From Micromonospora cremea (GTDB lineage: Bacteria > Actinomycetota > Actinomycetes > Mycobacteriales > Micromonosporaceae): a DNA stretch of 64,000 bases. Below the pieces are notes generated by a model. It did no database searches. It worked only from the letters and a program-made list of their open reading frames with translations, and was not told the DNA's origin. Positions 10,397 to 19,638 of this stretch are shown here, piece by piece (the stretch's first letter is position 1; every line of letters begins with the position of its first letter). The position numbers and the translations under genes are program-made. Location of the stretch: positions 1,054,001-1,118,000 of the forward strand of contig NZ_FSQT01000001.1 of NCBI RefSeq assembly GCF_900143515.1, in the 5' to 3' direction.

Positions 10397-10740
10397 GCCG
10401 TTGCCCGCGCACTCCAGCAGGGCCGTGGTCTCCTTGGCGGGCATGGTCCGCAGATCGTCGTAGTCGAACTCGACCGCGTCGTCCCGCGTCGGGCTGCCCC
10501 GCAGGCCGGTGCCGAACAGACGCAACCGCCACGTGTCGACATCCACTCGTGGGTGCTGGTGTGGTTGCGGACGAAGAACCGGTCGGTCGGGACCACGTGG
10601 CCCTGCCCAGTTATGGCCTCCCACCGGATCTCGGCGTTGCCGTCGCGATAGGTGAGCAGGCCCGGGGGGAGCGGCTTGACGATCGCCGCACCAGCGCTCG
10701 GCGGGTCGGGCGCCTCTCCCGGCGGGAGGGAGGCTGGCAC
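10397..10740 (-). pseudogene. N-terminal remnant of sulfite oxidase-like molybdopterin oxidoreductase
   Basis: The minus strand encodes the beginning of a sulfite oxidase-type molybdenum cofactor protein: [35 protein letters not shown], then, after a one-base frameshift near 10553, VDVDTWRLRLFGTGLRG, EFDYDDLRTMPAKE and LLECAGNGR. These blocks match the conserved order of the cofactor-binding domain, but the cofactor-binding cysteine region and everything downstream is replaced by the transposase remnant. The two lesions make it a pseudogene. Confidence 0.75.
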
Positions 10741-10742
10741 GG

Positions 10743-11183
10743 GGCATCATCACGTTCACGCAGGGTCCGGTCGCCGCGAGTGATGTCATCGTCGCGCTGT
10801 CGGGCGGTGGTTCGTTCGGTGCCGCCCAGAAGTGGCATGACCTGTTCGCCGTCGGAACGGAGCAGCCGCGCGTCGGTGACATCAACGGCGACGGTAGGGA
10901 CGACATCGTGACGTTCACCTGCAACGCTGACGCCGATGTCTACGCGGCCGTCTCCACCGGGACGGGCTTCGCCGGGACCACGGTCAAGTGGAACGACTTC
11001 TTCTGCCTGGCGGGCGAGTTCCCCTACCTCGGCGACGCCAACGGCGACGGCATGGACGACATCATCGTCTTCACCAAGGGCGCCACGAACGACGTCCACG
11101 TGGGGCTCTCCACCGGCACCGGCTTCCTCGGCGCCACCAAGTGGCACGACTACTTCGGCCTCAACGGCGAAACGACCCTGTGA
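10743..11183 (+). pseudogene. orphan C-terminal FG-GAP repeat fragment
   Basis: An open frame without a plausible start begins at the edge of the preceding pseudogene with [20 protein letters not shown] and runs to TGA at 11181-11183. It matches the last 146 or so residues of the next gene almost residue for residue ([38 protein letters not shown], final GETTL). It carries calcium-binding DxNxDGxxD loops. It has lost its signal peptide and catalytic domain, so it is best read as the surviving tail of a tandem paralogue of the downstream peptidase gene. Confidence 0.8.
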
Positions 11184-11206
11184 GCACCCCCGACAGGAGT
11201 CACGCC

Positions 11207-12724
11207 ATGTTCCGGCATTCGCGTACCCCCGCGCGTCGCGCCCTGGTCGCGCTTCTCACCCTGGCCGCGGCGGTCCTGGCCGCCGTGGTGGCGCCGCCCT
11301 CGCCCGCGTTCGCCGCACCGACTTTCAAGGCGCCGTTCCCCTGCGGGCAACGGTGGACGTACGACCACCACAGCGCCGAGGTCCGACAGGCGCTGGACTT
11401 CGTCCGCGCCGACGGCGGCACCACCGGAGGCACTCCGCAGGTCGCCTCCGCCGCCGGCGTGGCCCGGCACTACTCGCAACCCAGTGGGGCCGGCAACTAC
11501 ATCGTCATCGATCACGGTGGCGGGTGGACCACCTACCACTTCCACCTCAGCGCCTACTCAGTGCCCAACGGCGCGTACGTGCAGCAGGCCCAGCAGATCG
11601 GCATCACGGGCAGCACGGGAAACTCCTCCGGCCCGCACGTCCACTACGAGCAGCTCTACAACGGCGTCGGGCAGACGATCGTCATCAACGGCGTCTCGCT
11701 CGCCCCCTACCCGGCTCAGTACAACCAGAAGTACCTGGTCAGTGACAACTGCGGCGGGTCGTCCGGCGGCCGGTACCTGGCCGGCTCGCCGACGGACTTC
11801 ACCGGCGACGGCCGCGACGACATCGTCGCGTTCACCCGGGGATCGCTCAACGACGTGTACGTGTCGGCCTCCACGGGATCCTCGTTCGCCGGGACGTCGG
11901 TGAAGTGGAACGACTTCTTCGGACTGAACGACGAGACGCTGCTGTCCGGGGACTTCAACGGCGACGGGCGCGACGACGTCGTGGCGTTCACCCACGGCTC
12001 GCTGGCCGACGTGTACGTGGCGCTGTCGAGCGGGTCGTCGTTCGCGGGCGCCACGAAGTGGCACGACTGGTTCGCGCCGAACGCCGAGGTCGCCGCGGTG
12101 GGGGACGTCAACGGCGACGGCCGCGAGGACATCGTCGCCTTCACCCACGACGGCGCCGGGGACGTGTACGTGGCGCTGTCCACCGGGTCGTCGTTCACCG
12201 GCACGGCGCTGAAGTGGCACGAGTACTTCTCGATCGCCGGCGAGTATCCGGCCCTGGGTGACGTCGACGGCGACGGCAGGGACGACATCATCACCTTCAC
12301 CCAGGGACCGGCCACGGCGGCGGACGTCATCGTCGCCCTCTCCACGGGCAGTTCCTTCGGCGCCGCCCAGACGTGGCACGACCTGTTCGCCGTCGGGACG
12401 GAACAGCCGCGCGTCGGGGACATCAACGGTGACGGCCGCGACGACATCGTGACGCTCACCTGCAACGCCGACGCGGACGTCTACGCGGCCGTCTCCACCG
12501 GCACCTCGTTCGTCGGCACCACGGTGAAGTGGAACGACTTCTTCTGCCTGGCCGGCGAGTTCCCCTACCTCGGCGACTACGACGGCGACGGCAAGGACGA
12601 CGTCATCGCCTTCACCAGGGGCAGCCTCAACGACGTCTACGTCGGCCTCTCGACCGGCAGCGCCTTCCAGGGCGGCGTCAAGTGGCACGACTTCTTCGGC
12701 CTGCCCAACGAGACGACCCTCTGA
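11207..12724 (+). CDS. secreted M23 metallopeptidase with FG-GAP (VCBS) repeats
   Basis: A 505-residue exported protein. A signal peptide (residues 1 to about 37, ending AFA-A) precedes a compact M23/LytM-like domain: His55 and Asp64 in HHSAEVRQALDF and the HxH pair His144/His146 in GPHVHYE are the expected zinc ligands and catalytic histidine. From about residue 190 six FG-GAP blade repeats follow, each with a calcium loop of the form DxxGDGxxD and a VKWNDFF or KWHDxF segment. M23 domains cut peptidoglycan cross-links or other glycine-rich peptides; the beta-propeller-like tail probably binds a surface ligand. ATG 11207 follows an AGGAG site. An orphan copy of its tail lies directly upstream. 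Confidence 0.88.
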   Translation: MFRHSRTPARRALVALLTLAAAVLAAVVAPPSPAFAAPTFKAPFPCGQRWTYDHHSAEVRQALDFVRADGGTTGGTPQVASAAGVARHYSQPSGAGNYIVIDHGGGWTTYHFHLSAYSVPNGAYVQQAQQIGITGSTGNSSGPHVHYEQLYNGVGQTIVINGVSLAPYPAQYNQKYLVSDNCGGSSGGRYLAGSPTDFTGDGRDDIVAFTRGSLNDVYVSASTGSSFAGTSVKWNDFFGLNDETLLSGDFNGDGRDDVVAFTHGSLADVYVALSSGSSFAGATKWHDWFAPNAEVAAVGDVNGDGREDIVAFTHDGAGDVYVALSTGSSFTGTALKWHEYFSIAGEYPALGDVDGDGRDDIITFTQGPATAADVIVALSTGSSFGAAQTWHDLFAVGTEQPRVGDINGDGRDDIVTLTCNADADVYAAVSTGTSFVGTTVKWNDFFCLAGEFPYLGDYDGDGKDDVIAFTRGSLNDVYVGLSTGSAFQGGVKWHDFFGLPNETTL

Positions 12725-12785
12725 CCCGCCCGTACGCGGCCTCCGGCTCGTAGTTCCCCCCTGTCACCGGACCAAGGAGGTTCCG

Positions 12786-13586
12786 ATGTCCAACCTTCCC
12801 GCGTCCTCGCCGATCAGCCGGCGGCGGCTGATGGAGAACACCGCCGCGGACCGGGAGGCGGAGCTGCTTCTTCTCGACGGCTCCCGGCGGCACATCATCG
12901 ACGGCCTGATCTTCAGTCCCGTGCGTATCTGCAGAGACGAGGTGCTGGCCCGGACCGTCGACAGCCCGCTGGTTCTCATCGGCGAGGGCGTCCACGACGT
13001 GTCGCACGACCACATCGCCATTGACAACGTCGCCGCGAGTCACGCGGCGATCCAGCATCTGGTCGAGATCGGGCGCCGCCGGATAGCGTTCATCGGAGCT
13101 GGCGACGACGGCGACCGGCAGTCGGCGCACCTGCGGATGCGCGGTTACCGCGAGGCCCTGGCCGCGGCCGGCCTGCCGTACCGCCCGCGGCTGGTCGCCC
13201 CCACCCACGAGTTCGGCCGACATGACGGCAGGAAGGCCATGCGTGACCTGCTCGCCCTCGGCGAACTCCCGGACGCGGTGTTCGGCTACAACGATCTGGT
13301 CGCCATCGGCGCGCTTCGGGCGTTGACCGAGGCCGGATACCGGGTGCCGGAGGACGTCGCGGTGATCGGCATCGACGACGTCGAGGAGGGACGGTTCAGC
13401 ACCCCGACCCTCACCACCATCGCGCCGGACAAGGAGGCGATCGGCCGTCTCGCGGTACGCCGCCTCGTCGCCCGGATCGAGGGTACGGAGGTCACGGCGC
13501 CGCTGACCGTGCAGACGCCGCTCCGGCTGGTCCGCCGGGAAAGCACGAATCCCCGTGTGGCAGTCGCCGACCGGCCGGACAGGTAG
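12786..13586 (+). CDS. LacI-type effector domain lacking the DNA-binding head
   Basis: A 266-residue protein matching only the periplasmic-binding-like effector domain of LacI regulators. Recognisable blocks are DGLIFSP, HAAIQHLVEIGRRRIAFIG, MRGYREALAAAG, PDAVFGYNDLVAIGALRALTEAG and VPEDVAVIGIDD. The HTH, hinge and first part of the first sub-domain (roughly 100 residues) are absent; the protein starts at the segment normally preceding DGLIFSP. Yet an AAGGAGG ribosome-binding site stands 6 nt before the ATG at 12786, so it may be translated. It is either a 5'-truncated lacI or a stand-alone sugar-binding or dimerising partner. Confidence 0.72.
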   Translation: MSNLPASSPISRRRLMENTAADREAELLLLDGSRRHIIDGLIFSPVRICRDEVLARTVDSPLVLIGEGVHDVSHDHIAIDNVAASHAAIQHLVEIGRRRIAFIGAGDDGDRQSAHLRMRGYREALAAAGLPYRPRLVAPTHEFGRHDGRKAMRDLLALGELPDAVFGYNDLVAIGALRALTEAGYRVPEDVAVIGIDDVEEGRFSTPTLTTIAPDKEAIGRLAVRRLVARIEGTEVTAPLTVQTPLRLVRRESTNPRVAVADRPDR

Positions 13587-13680
13587 CAGGTGTGACGGCG
13601 ATCGAGAGGCAGTCATGACCCGGCAGGGCGAGGAGGAAACCCGGGTGCTCTCGCCGTATCGGTCCGCTATCGTCCGCCGA

Positions 13681-14421
13681 ATGGATCTTCAAATCGTGAC
13701 GGTCGCGCAGCGGCCCGACCTCGCACCGCTGCTGGACGACTTCGACGGCGCCTGGCCGGAGTTCATGCAATGGGATCCGATGGCTTCGCTGTACTACGCG
13801 GTGGCCAACGAGCTGTACCCGGAGTACGTCCTGCTCGCCATCGACCCCACCGAGCCGGGCCGGGCGGTGGCGCGGGCCTACAGCGTGCCGCTGGCCTGGA
13901 CCGAGGAGCGGCTGCCACCGGGCGGATGGGACCGGATGGTGCAGCGTGCGACGATCAACCGCCTCGCCGGCACGCCGACGAACATCGTCTCCGCGTTGGA
14001 GATCTGCGTCCGCCCCGAGGCCCGCGGCCGGGGCCTGTCCGCTCGGATGCTCGACGCGATGCGCGAGAACGCCCGCCGGCTCGGTCATGACACTCTCGTC
14101 GCGCCGGTACGCCCCAGCGGCAAGCACGCGGTTCCCGACGAGCCGATGGACCGGTATGCCGTCCGCGTCCGCGACGACGGCCTGCCGGAGGACCCCTGGT
14201 TGCGGACGCACGTCCGTGCTGGCGGGGTGATCGACTCCGTGGCGCCACGCTCGATGACCATCCCGGGCACGTTGCAGGAGTGGCGGCGCTGGACCGGCCT
14301 GCCCTTCGATCGCACCGGCCCGGTGCGCGTGCCGGGTGCGCTCGTCCCGGTCTGGTGCGACGTCGAGCACAACCACGGCGTCTACGTCGAACCGAACGTG
14401 TGGGTCCGCCACCAACTCTGA
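13681..14421 (+). CDS. GNAT-like acetyltransferase
   Basis: A 246-residue cytoplasmic protein. The central region SALEICVRPEARGRGLSARMLDAMRENARRLG carries the acetyl-CoA pyrophosphate loop pattern (Q/R-x-x-G-x-G/A, here ARGRGLS) of the GNAT fold, and the C-terminal part VPGALVPVWCDVEHNHGVYVEPNVW is shared with uncharacterised actinobacterial homologues. The ATG at 13681 is chosen since homology starts immediately after it; in-frame alternatives at 13615 and 13555 add only unconserved sequence. Substrate unknown. It stands alone between a LacI-like gene and a secreted protease. Confidence 0.62.
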   Translation: MDLQIVTVAQRPDLAPLLDDFDGAWPEFMQWDPMASLYYAVANELYPEYVLLAIDPTEPGRAVARAYSVPLAWTEERLPPGGWDRMVQRATINRLAGTPTNIVSALEICVRPEARGRGLSARMLDAMRENARRLGHDTLVAPVRPSGKHAVPDEPMDRYAVRVRDDGLPEDPWLRTHVRAGGVIDSVAPRSMTIPGTLQEWRRWTGLPFDRTGPVRVPGALVPVWCDVEHNHGVYVEPNVWVRHQL

Positions 14422-14425
14422 CCTG

Positions 14426-14446
14426 CGCTCCGCATGCATCGGAGCG
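14426..14446 (+). terminator. short stem-loop after the acetyltransferase gene
   Basis: CGCTCCG at 14426-14432 pairs with CGGAGCG at 14440-14446 around a 7-nt loop, 5 nt after the stop codon. It is a modest candidate terminator. Downstream, 14508-14540 is an AT-rich island (rare here) likely to hold the promoter of the protease gene. Confidence 0.5.
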
Positions 14447-14540
14447 GCCGGCCCCGGTGGCGATCCATAGCGCTGGCGGTACGACCCAGAGAGGATGTCC
14501 TGTCAGATCCATTGATTTCAATATGATGACCGCATCGTGA

Positions 14541-15380
<840 letters not shown>

Positions 15381-15394
15381 CCGTACGCCCGATC

Positions 15395-15426
15395 GGGCGG
15401 CCCGGCCGGCGACGGCCGGGCCGCCC
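15395..15426 (+). terminator. perfect 14-bp stem-loop terminator
   Basis: GGGCGGCCCGGCCG at 15395-15408 pairs with CGGCCGGGCCGCCC at 15413-15426 around a GCGA tetraloop, 14 nt after the protease stop. It is also positioned to stop the convergent gene on the other strand. Confidence 0.85.
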
Positions 15427-15488
15427 GCATGCGAGCGCCGGCCTTGAATGAGCCACCACGATCGACGCGGCGCGGGCCACCGTCAGGG

Positions 15489-16055
15489 TCAGTCGCGCGT
15501 GAGCCCTGGCGGGAGGGCGTCGTCGTCGGGTCCGACAGGGCGGGCGTTCACCAGCGGGTTGCGGTGCAGCGCGGTGATCAGGGCCGCATCGCCGCCGATG
15601 TCGGTCCAGGTGTCGTCCCAGAGGGCGGAGACGAGCCAGGAGTGATCCGCGGGAAAGAACAGGTCGGGCAGCGATCCTTCGCCGCGCATGTGGCCGGTCC
15701 GCCAGGTCAGGGCCTGTCGGGGGCCGGCCTCGACGAGCAGATAGCGCCAGTCCCAGTAGAGGGACACCATCGGAGCGAGCGGGAAGACGATGTCGTGTGC
15801 GCCGGTGTCGAGATAGCCCAGCCACCAGGGCTGGTCGGCGGTCTGCTCGGCGAGTTCGTCGACCACCGCGCGTTCGTGGGCTGCGAGCGCGACACCATCA
15901 GGCGGGTAAAAGGTGGCGTAGGCGTCGAACACCGGAGGGATCGCTGTGGTGATCGAGACACCGTGCGTGGTTCGGCCAGCGAGCCAGGCGACGTTGCTGG
16001 CCGTACCGATCCGCCAGCGTCGCCCGTCCTTGGTGACGTCCATCAGCCCATCCAA
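15489..16055 (-). CDS. conserved hypothetical protein
   Basis: A 188-residue soluble protein that I do not recognise as a named family. It is rich in tryptophan and acidic residues (for example DQPWWLGYLDTGAHDIVF, LYWDWRYLL, DDTWTDIGGD) and reads like small uncharacterised actinobacterial proteins of the SMI1/KNR4-like kind or toxin-immunity proteins. No signal peptide or membrane segment is visible. The start may be 16055 or the inner ATG at 16043. It is a stand-alone gene convergent with the protease. Confidence 0.6.
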   Translation of the reverse strand: MDGLMDVTKDGRRWRIGTASNVAWLAGRTTHGVSITTAIPPVFDAYATFYPPDGVALAAHERAVVDELAEQTADQPWWLGYLDTGAHDIVFPLAPMVSLYWDWRYLLVEAGPRQALTWRTGHMRGEGSLPDLFFPADHSWLVSALWDDTWTDIGGDAALITALHRNPLVNARPVGPDDDALPPGLTRD

Positions 16056-16190
16056 GCCGATGTGTCAGTCGACCGGGCCCTGTCGAGCCGGATCATCGGA
16101 GCTACCCGGTCGCGACCTGTCCGGGCCATCTCGGCCACATCGCAGCTCAGGAACGTCGCGCCCTCGGCGGGCTGCGCGTCCTCGGATGGC

Positions 16191-16523
16191 TCAGCGGCGC
16201 TCGGGGACGGCCATCTCGCCGAGCAGCGACCAGTCCTGCTGCGCCACGGTGGCGTTCACGATGCGAGGCGTCTCGGCGAGGTGGGGCGGCAGGTCCTCCT
16301 GCGCCTTGCGGAAGTGGGCGGACTGCACGTGCGCCGCGCCGGCCTCGTCGTCGCGAAACGCCTCGACCAGCACGTACTCGGCCGGGTCGTCCAGGCTGCG
16401 GGACCAGTCGAACCACAGGCAGCCCGGCTCGGCCCTGGTCGCGCCGGTGAACTCGGCGGCGATCTGCGGCCACCGGTCGGCGTGCTCGGGCAGAACCCGG
16501 AACTTGGCGGTAATGAAGATCAT
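16191..16523 (-). CDS. antibiotic biosynthesis monooxygenase (ABM) family protein
   Basis: A 110-residue protein with the dimeric ferredoxin-like ABM fold: MIFITAKFRVLPEHADRW at the start, the conserved EPGCLWFDWSRSLDDPAEYVLVEAF core and an AHVQSAHFRKAQEDLPPHL helix. The pattern matches putative quinol monooxygenases of the YgiN type, which act on quinones or polycyclic substrates without a metal. The ATG at 16523 fits the family start; an extension to 16562 is possible but unconserved. It is a single gene with no biosynthetic neighbours, so a housekeeping role is more likely than antibiotic synthesis. Confidence 0.8.
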   Translation of the reverse strand: MIFITAKFRVLPEHADRWPQIAAEFTGATRAEPGCLWFDWSRSLDDPAEYVLVEAFRDDEAGAAHVQSAHFRKAQEDLPPHLAETPRIVNATVAQQDWSLLGEMAVPERR

Positions 16524-16701
16524 GGCGTCCAGGCTACCCAGGCGACGAAGGATCGGCAGCAACCATCCCGTGCGCCGGCGGACGGCGTGCGCGGGTTTGC
16601 CTCCGGGAATAGTAAGGATTGTGAACAGTAGGTGTTACAGTCACTCCTGTCGATGAGTGGTCGAGTCATCGGCACGTCGTATCCCAGGAAGGAGTGATCC
16701 C

Positions 16702-17778
16702 ATGTCGAGACTGCGGGCCCTGGTCGCGCTTGCGGCACTGGTTGTCGCCGGCGGACTGGTGGCAATCATCCCGGCGACCGCCGCATCCGCTGCGGCCTGC
16801 GCAGCGTCGTGGCAGTCCTCGGCCGTCTACACGGGAGGCGCCCAGGTCTCCCACAACGGCCGCAACTACCAGGCGAAGTGGTGGACCCAGAGCGAGGCTC
16901 CGCCGGGCACCACCGGCGTCTGGCAGGACCTCGGCGCCTGCGGAGGCGGCACCACGCCGCCACCCACGGGAAGCTGCAACCACCCGAACTGGGTCGCCGG
17001 CACCTGGTACGCCACCGGCAGCATCGTGCGGTACACCAACGGCCTGTACTACATCGCCGAGCACGACAACCCGGGCTACGACCCCGTCATCAGCACCTGG
17101 TACTGGGAGCCCTACACCTGCGGCGGCACACCGCCCACCAACCCGCCCACCAACCCCGGAGGGTTCGTGGTCAGCGAGGCCCAGTTCAACCAGATGTTCC
17201 CAAGCCGCAATTCCTTCTACACGTACTCCGGGCTCGTCGCCGCACTCAGCGCCTACTCGGCGTTCACCAGGACCGGCAGCGCGACCGTCCAACGCCAGGA
17301 GGCCGCGGCCTTCCTGGCGAACGTGCACCACGAGACCGGTGGACTCGTCCACGTGGTGGAGCAGAACACCGCGAACTACCCGCACTACTGCGACCCCGGC
17401 CAGCCGTACGGATGCCCGGCGGGGCAGGCCGCCTACTACGGTCGCGGGCCGATCCAGCTGAGCTGGAACTTCAACTACAACGCCGCCGGGAACGCCCTCG
17501 GGCTACCCCTGCTGACCAACCCGTGGCTGGTGCAGAACGATGCCGCGGTGGCCTGGAAGACCGCCATCTGGTACTGGATGACCCAGAACGGGCCGGGCAG
17601 CATGACCGCCAACAACGCGATGGTCACCGGCGCCGGGTTCGGTGAGACCATCCGCAGCATCAACGGTTCGATCGAGTGCAACGGCGGGAATCCCGCCCAG
17701 GTGCAGAGCCGCGTCACCAGGTACCAGCAGTTCATTGGCATCCTGGGCGTGTCGGCCGGAGCCAACCTGTACTGCTGA
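16702..17778 (+). CDS. secreted GH19 chitinase with two CBM5/12 domains
   Basis: A 358-residue exported chitinase. A signal peptide (residues 1 to about 31) is followed by two cysteine-bounded chitin-binding domains of the CBM5/12 type (about 32-78 and 91-139), Pro/Thr-rich linkers and a GH19 catalytic domain from about 152. The catalytic acid and base are Glu211 in HHETGG and Glu220 in VVEQN; the substrate motif YYGRGPIQLSWNFNY is intact. It cleaves beta-1,4-linked chitin with inversion. ATG 16702 follows AAGGAG. GH19 enzymes with this arrangement are the antifungal chitinases of actinomycetes. A terminator follows directly. Confidence 0.94.
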   Translation: MSRLRALVALAALVVAGGLVAIIPATAASAAACAASWQSSAVYTGGAQVSHNGRNYQAKWWTQSEAPPGTTGVWQDLGACGGGTTPPPTGSCNHPNWVAGTWYATGSIVRYTNGLYYIAEHDNPGYDPVISTWYWEPYTCGGTPPTNPPTNPGGFVVSEAQFNQMFPSRNSFYTYSGLVAALSAYSAFTRTGSATVQRQEAAAFLANVHHETGGLVHVVEQNTANYPHYCDPGQPYGCPAGQAAYYGRGPIQLSWNFNYNAAGNALGLPLLTNPWLVQNDAAVAWKTAIWYWMTQNGPGSMTANNAMVTGAGFGETIRSINGSIECNGGNPAQVQSRVTRYQQFIGILGVSAGANLYC

Positions 17779-17784
17779 CGCGCG

Positions 17785-17827
17785 GCCGGGCCTCGTCACC
17801 CGTTGCCGCGTGGTGTCGAGGCCCGGC
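17785..17827 (+). terminator. 11-bp stem-loop terminator after the chitinase gene
   Basis: GCCGGGCCTCG at 17785-17795 pairs perfectly with CGAGGCCCGGC at 17817-17827; the 21-nt loop is long. It starts 6 nt after the chitinase stop. Confidence 0.7.
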
Positions 17828-17904
17828 AAGCGGGGAGCCTTAGCGGATTGTTAAGTAACGGGCCAGTGGTTACACTCGCCGGCGGCACTGGGCAGACTGG
17901 GCCA

Positions 17905-19572
17905 ATGCCCGCCGCCGATCCGCCCCCTGACTCCGCTCACCGCCGCCGTGCCGGGGCGTTCGTCGCCGTGGTCGCCACGTTCGTCATGGTGGTCGCGGTC
18001 GGCGCCTGGTCGCTGTGGGACCGGGTCGCGGGCGGCGGCGGTGCACCGCTGCCGGGTGGTGCGGCCGCCCTGAGCGCAGCGCCCGACGCCGACTCGGCGG
18101 GTGGCAACCCCACCTGCGCCGGCCAACCGGCCCGGGCCCCCCGCGAGCTGCGCGGCATGTGGATCACCACCGTGAACAACATCGACTGGCCGAGCCGTCG
18201 CGGGCTGCCGGCCGAGACGGTGCGGGCGGAGTTCCGGGGTTGGCTGGACCTGGCCGTGGGGCGCAACCACAACGCGGTCTTCGTGCACGTACGGCCGAGC
18301 GGGGACGCGCTCTGGCCGTCCAGCTACGCGCCGTGGTCAGAGTGGCTGACCGGACGCCGCGACGGCCGCGACCCGGGCTGGGACCCGATGGAGTTCATGG
18401 TCGCTGAGGCGCACGCCCGCAACCTGGAGTTCCACGCCTGGTTCAACCCGTACCGTGGGGGACAGCCGGCCACGGTCGGCGGACCGGGACCCAGGCTGGA
18501 CCAGCTCGCGCCGACACACCCGCTGCGGCGGCACCGCGACTGGGTGGTGACCTACCCCAGTGCCGACCGGCCCGGCAGCCGCCTCTACTTCAACCCGGGA
18601 ATTCCTGAGGCGCGCGCCTTCGTCGAGGACTCGATGTTGGAGGCGGTCCAGCGGTACGACGTCGACGGAGTGCACTTCGACGACTTCTTCTACCCGTACC
18701 CGGAGGCCGGACAGGACTTCCCGGACGGCGCGGCGTTCGCCCGGTACGGCGGGGGGTTCGCGAACAAGGACGCCTGGCGCCGCGACAACGTGAACACGCT
18801 GGTCCGGGAGATGAGTGAGCGGATCAAGGCCATCAAGCCGTGGGTGAAGTTCGGCATCAGCCCGTTCGGCATCTGGCGCAACAAGCGCACCGACCCGGCA
18901 GGCTCCGCTACGGCCGGCTTGCAGAGCTACGACGACATCTACGCCGACACCCGACTCTGGGTACGCAAGCAGTGGCTCGACTACGTCGTACCGCAGCTCT
19001 ACTGGCACATCGGGTTCGACAAGGCCGACTACGCCAAGCTCCTGCCGTGGTGGGCGGCCACGGTGAAGGGCACCCGGGTGCAGCTCTACATCGGCCAGGC
19101 CGACTACCGGGTGGGCGAGCGCGGCGCCTGGCGCGACCCGGGCGAGCTGGACCGCCAGCTCGCCCTCAACCGCCGGCACGGGGTGAGCGGAAGCGTGCAC
19201 TTCAGCGCCAGGCAGGTGCGCGCGGACAAGCTCGGGGCGGTCAGCCGGTACAGCGCGGCGCACTACGCCACCCCGGCGCTGGTGCCCACGATGGCGCAGC
19301 TGCCGGCGGCGCCACCGGCCGCGCCCGAGGTCACCGACGTGCGGAGTGCGGACACCGGCGGGGTGGCGTTGACCTGGCGCGGGGAGGGCGCCGTGAGCTT
19401 CGCCGTCTACCGGGTGGATGGCGACGCGGCCCTGCTCGTCGGCACCGCCCGCGGTACGGGTTGGGTCGACCGCACCGCCCCGGCCGACCGTCCGCTCACC
19501 TATTGCGTGTCCGCGCTGGATCGCAGCGGGAACGAGGGCCCACTCAGCGCGGCCGCGCCGGCATCGCCGTAG
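17905..19572 (+). CDS. GH10-like (GHL10, YngK-type) glycoside hydrolase with FN3-like tail
   Basis: A 555-residue protein with an N-terminal membrane anchor or signal (hydrophobic segment at about residues 15-35). The catalytic region matches the glycosyl hydrolase-like 10 (DUF187/YngK) family: RELRGMWITTVNNIDWPS at its start, AHARNLEFHAWFNPYR, YDVDGVHFDDFFYPYP and VVPQLYWHIGF. The family is thought to act on peptidoglycan glycan or related polymers, but its activity is poorly established. About 85 C-terminal residues (APEVTDVRSADTGGVALTW ... YCVSALDRSGNEG) form an FN3-like domain. The ATG at 17905 is chosen over in-frame TTG 17803, which lies inside the upstream terminator. Confidence 0.85.
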   Translation: MPAADPPPDSAHRRRAGAFVAVVATFVMVVAVGAWSLWDRVAGGGGAPLPGGAAALSAAPDADSAGGNPTCAGQPARAPRELRGMWITTVNNIDWPSRRGLPAETVRAEFRGWLDLAVGRNHNAVFVHVRPSGDALWPSSYAPWSEWLTGRRDGRDPGWDPMEFMVAEAHARNLEFHAWFNPYRGGQPATVGGPGPRLDQLAPTHPLRRHRDWVVTYPSADRPGSRLYFNPGIPEARAFVEDSMLEAVQRYDVDGVHFDDFFYPYPEAGQDFPDGAAFARYGGGFANKDAWRRDNVNTLVREMSERIKAIKPWVKFGISPFGIWRNKRTDPAGSATAGLQSYDDIYADTRLWVRKQWLDYVVPQLYWHIGFDKADYAKLLPWWAATVKGTRVQLYIGQADYRVGERGAWRDPGELDRQLALNRRHGVSGSVHFSARQVRADKLGAVSRYSAAHYATPALVPTMAQLPAAPPAAPEVTDVRSADTGGVALTWRGEGAVSFAVYRVDGDAALLVGTARGTGWVDRTAPADRPLTYCVSALDRSGNEGPLSAAAPASP

Positions 19573-19638
19573 ACCGGTCTCCGTCACCCTGGCCGCCTCG
19601 GCACCGCCCGGGCCGCGAAGCAGGTGCGACACGCCCGT

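Noticed and set aside
15489..16055. Assignment of the 188-residue protein to a toxin-immunity family.
   Set aside because: Tryptophan-rich acidic composition is suggestive, but no toxin gene is adjacent and no signature motif was seen; left as hypothetical.
16656..16670. A DasR-like (dre) site AGTGGTCGAGTCATC upstream of the chitinase gene.
   Set aside because: Only the left half resembles ACTGGTCTAGACCAGT; the right half fails, so control by DasR is not supported from sequence.
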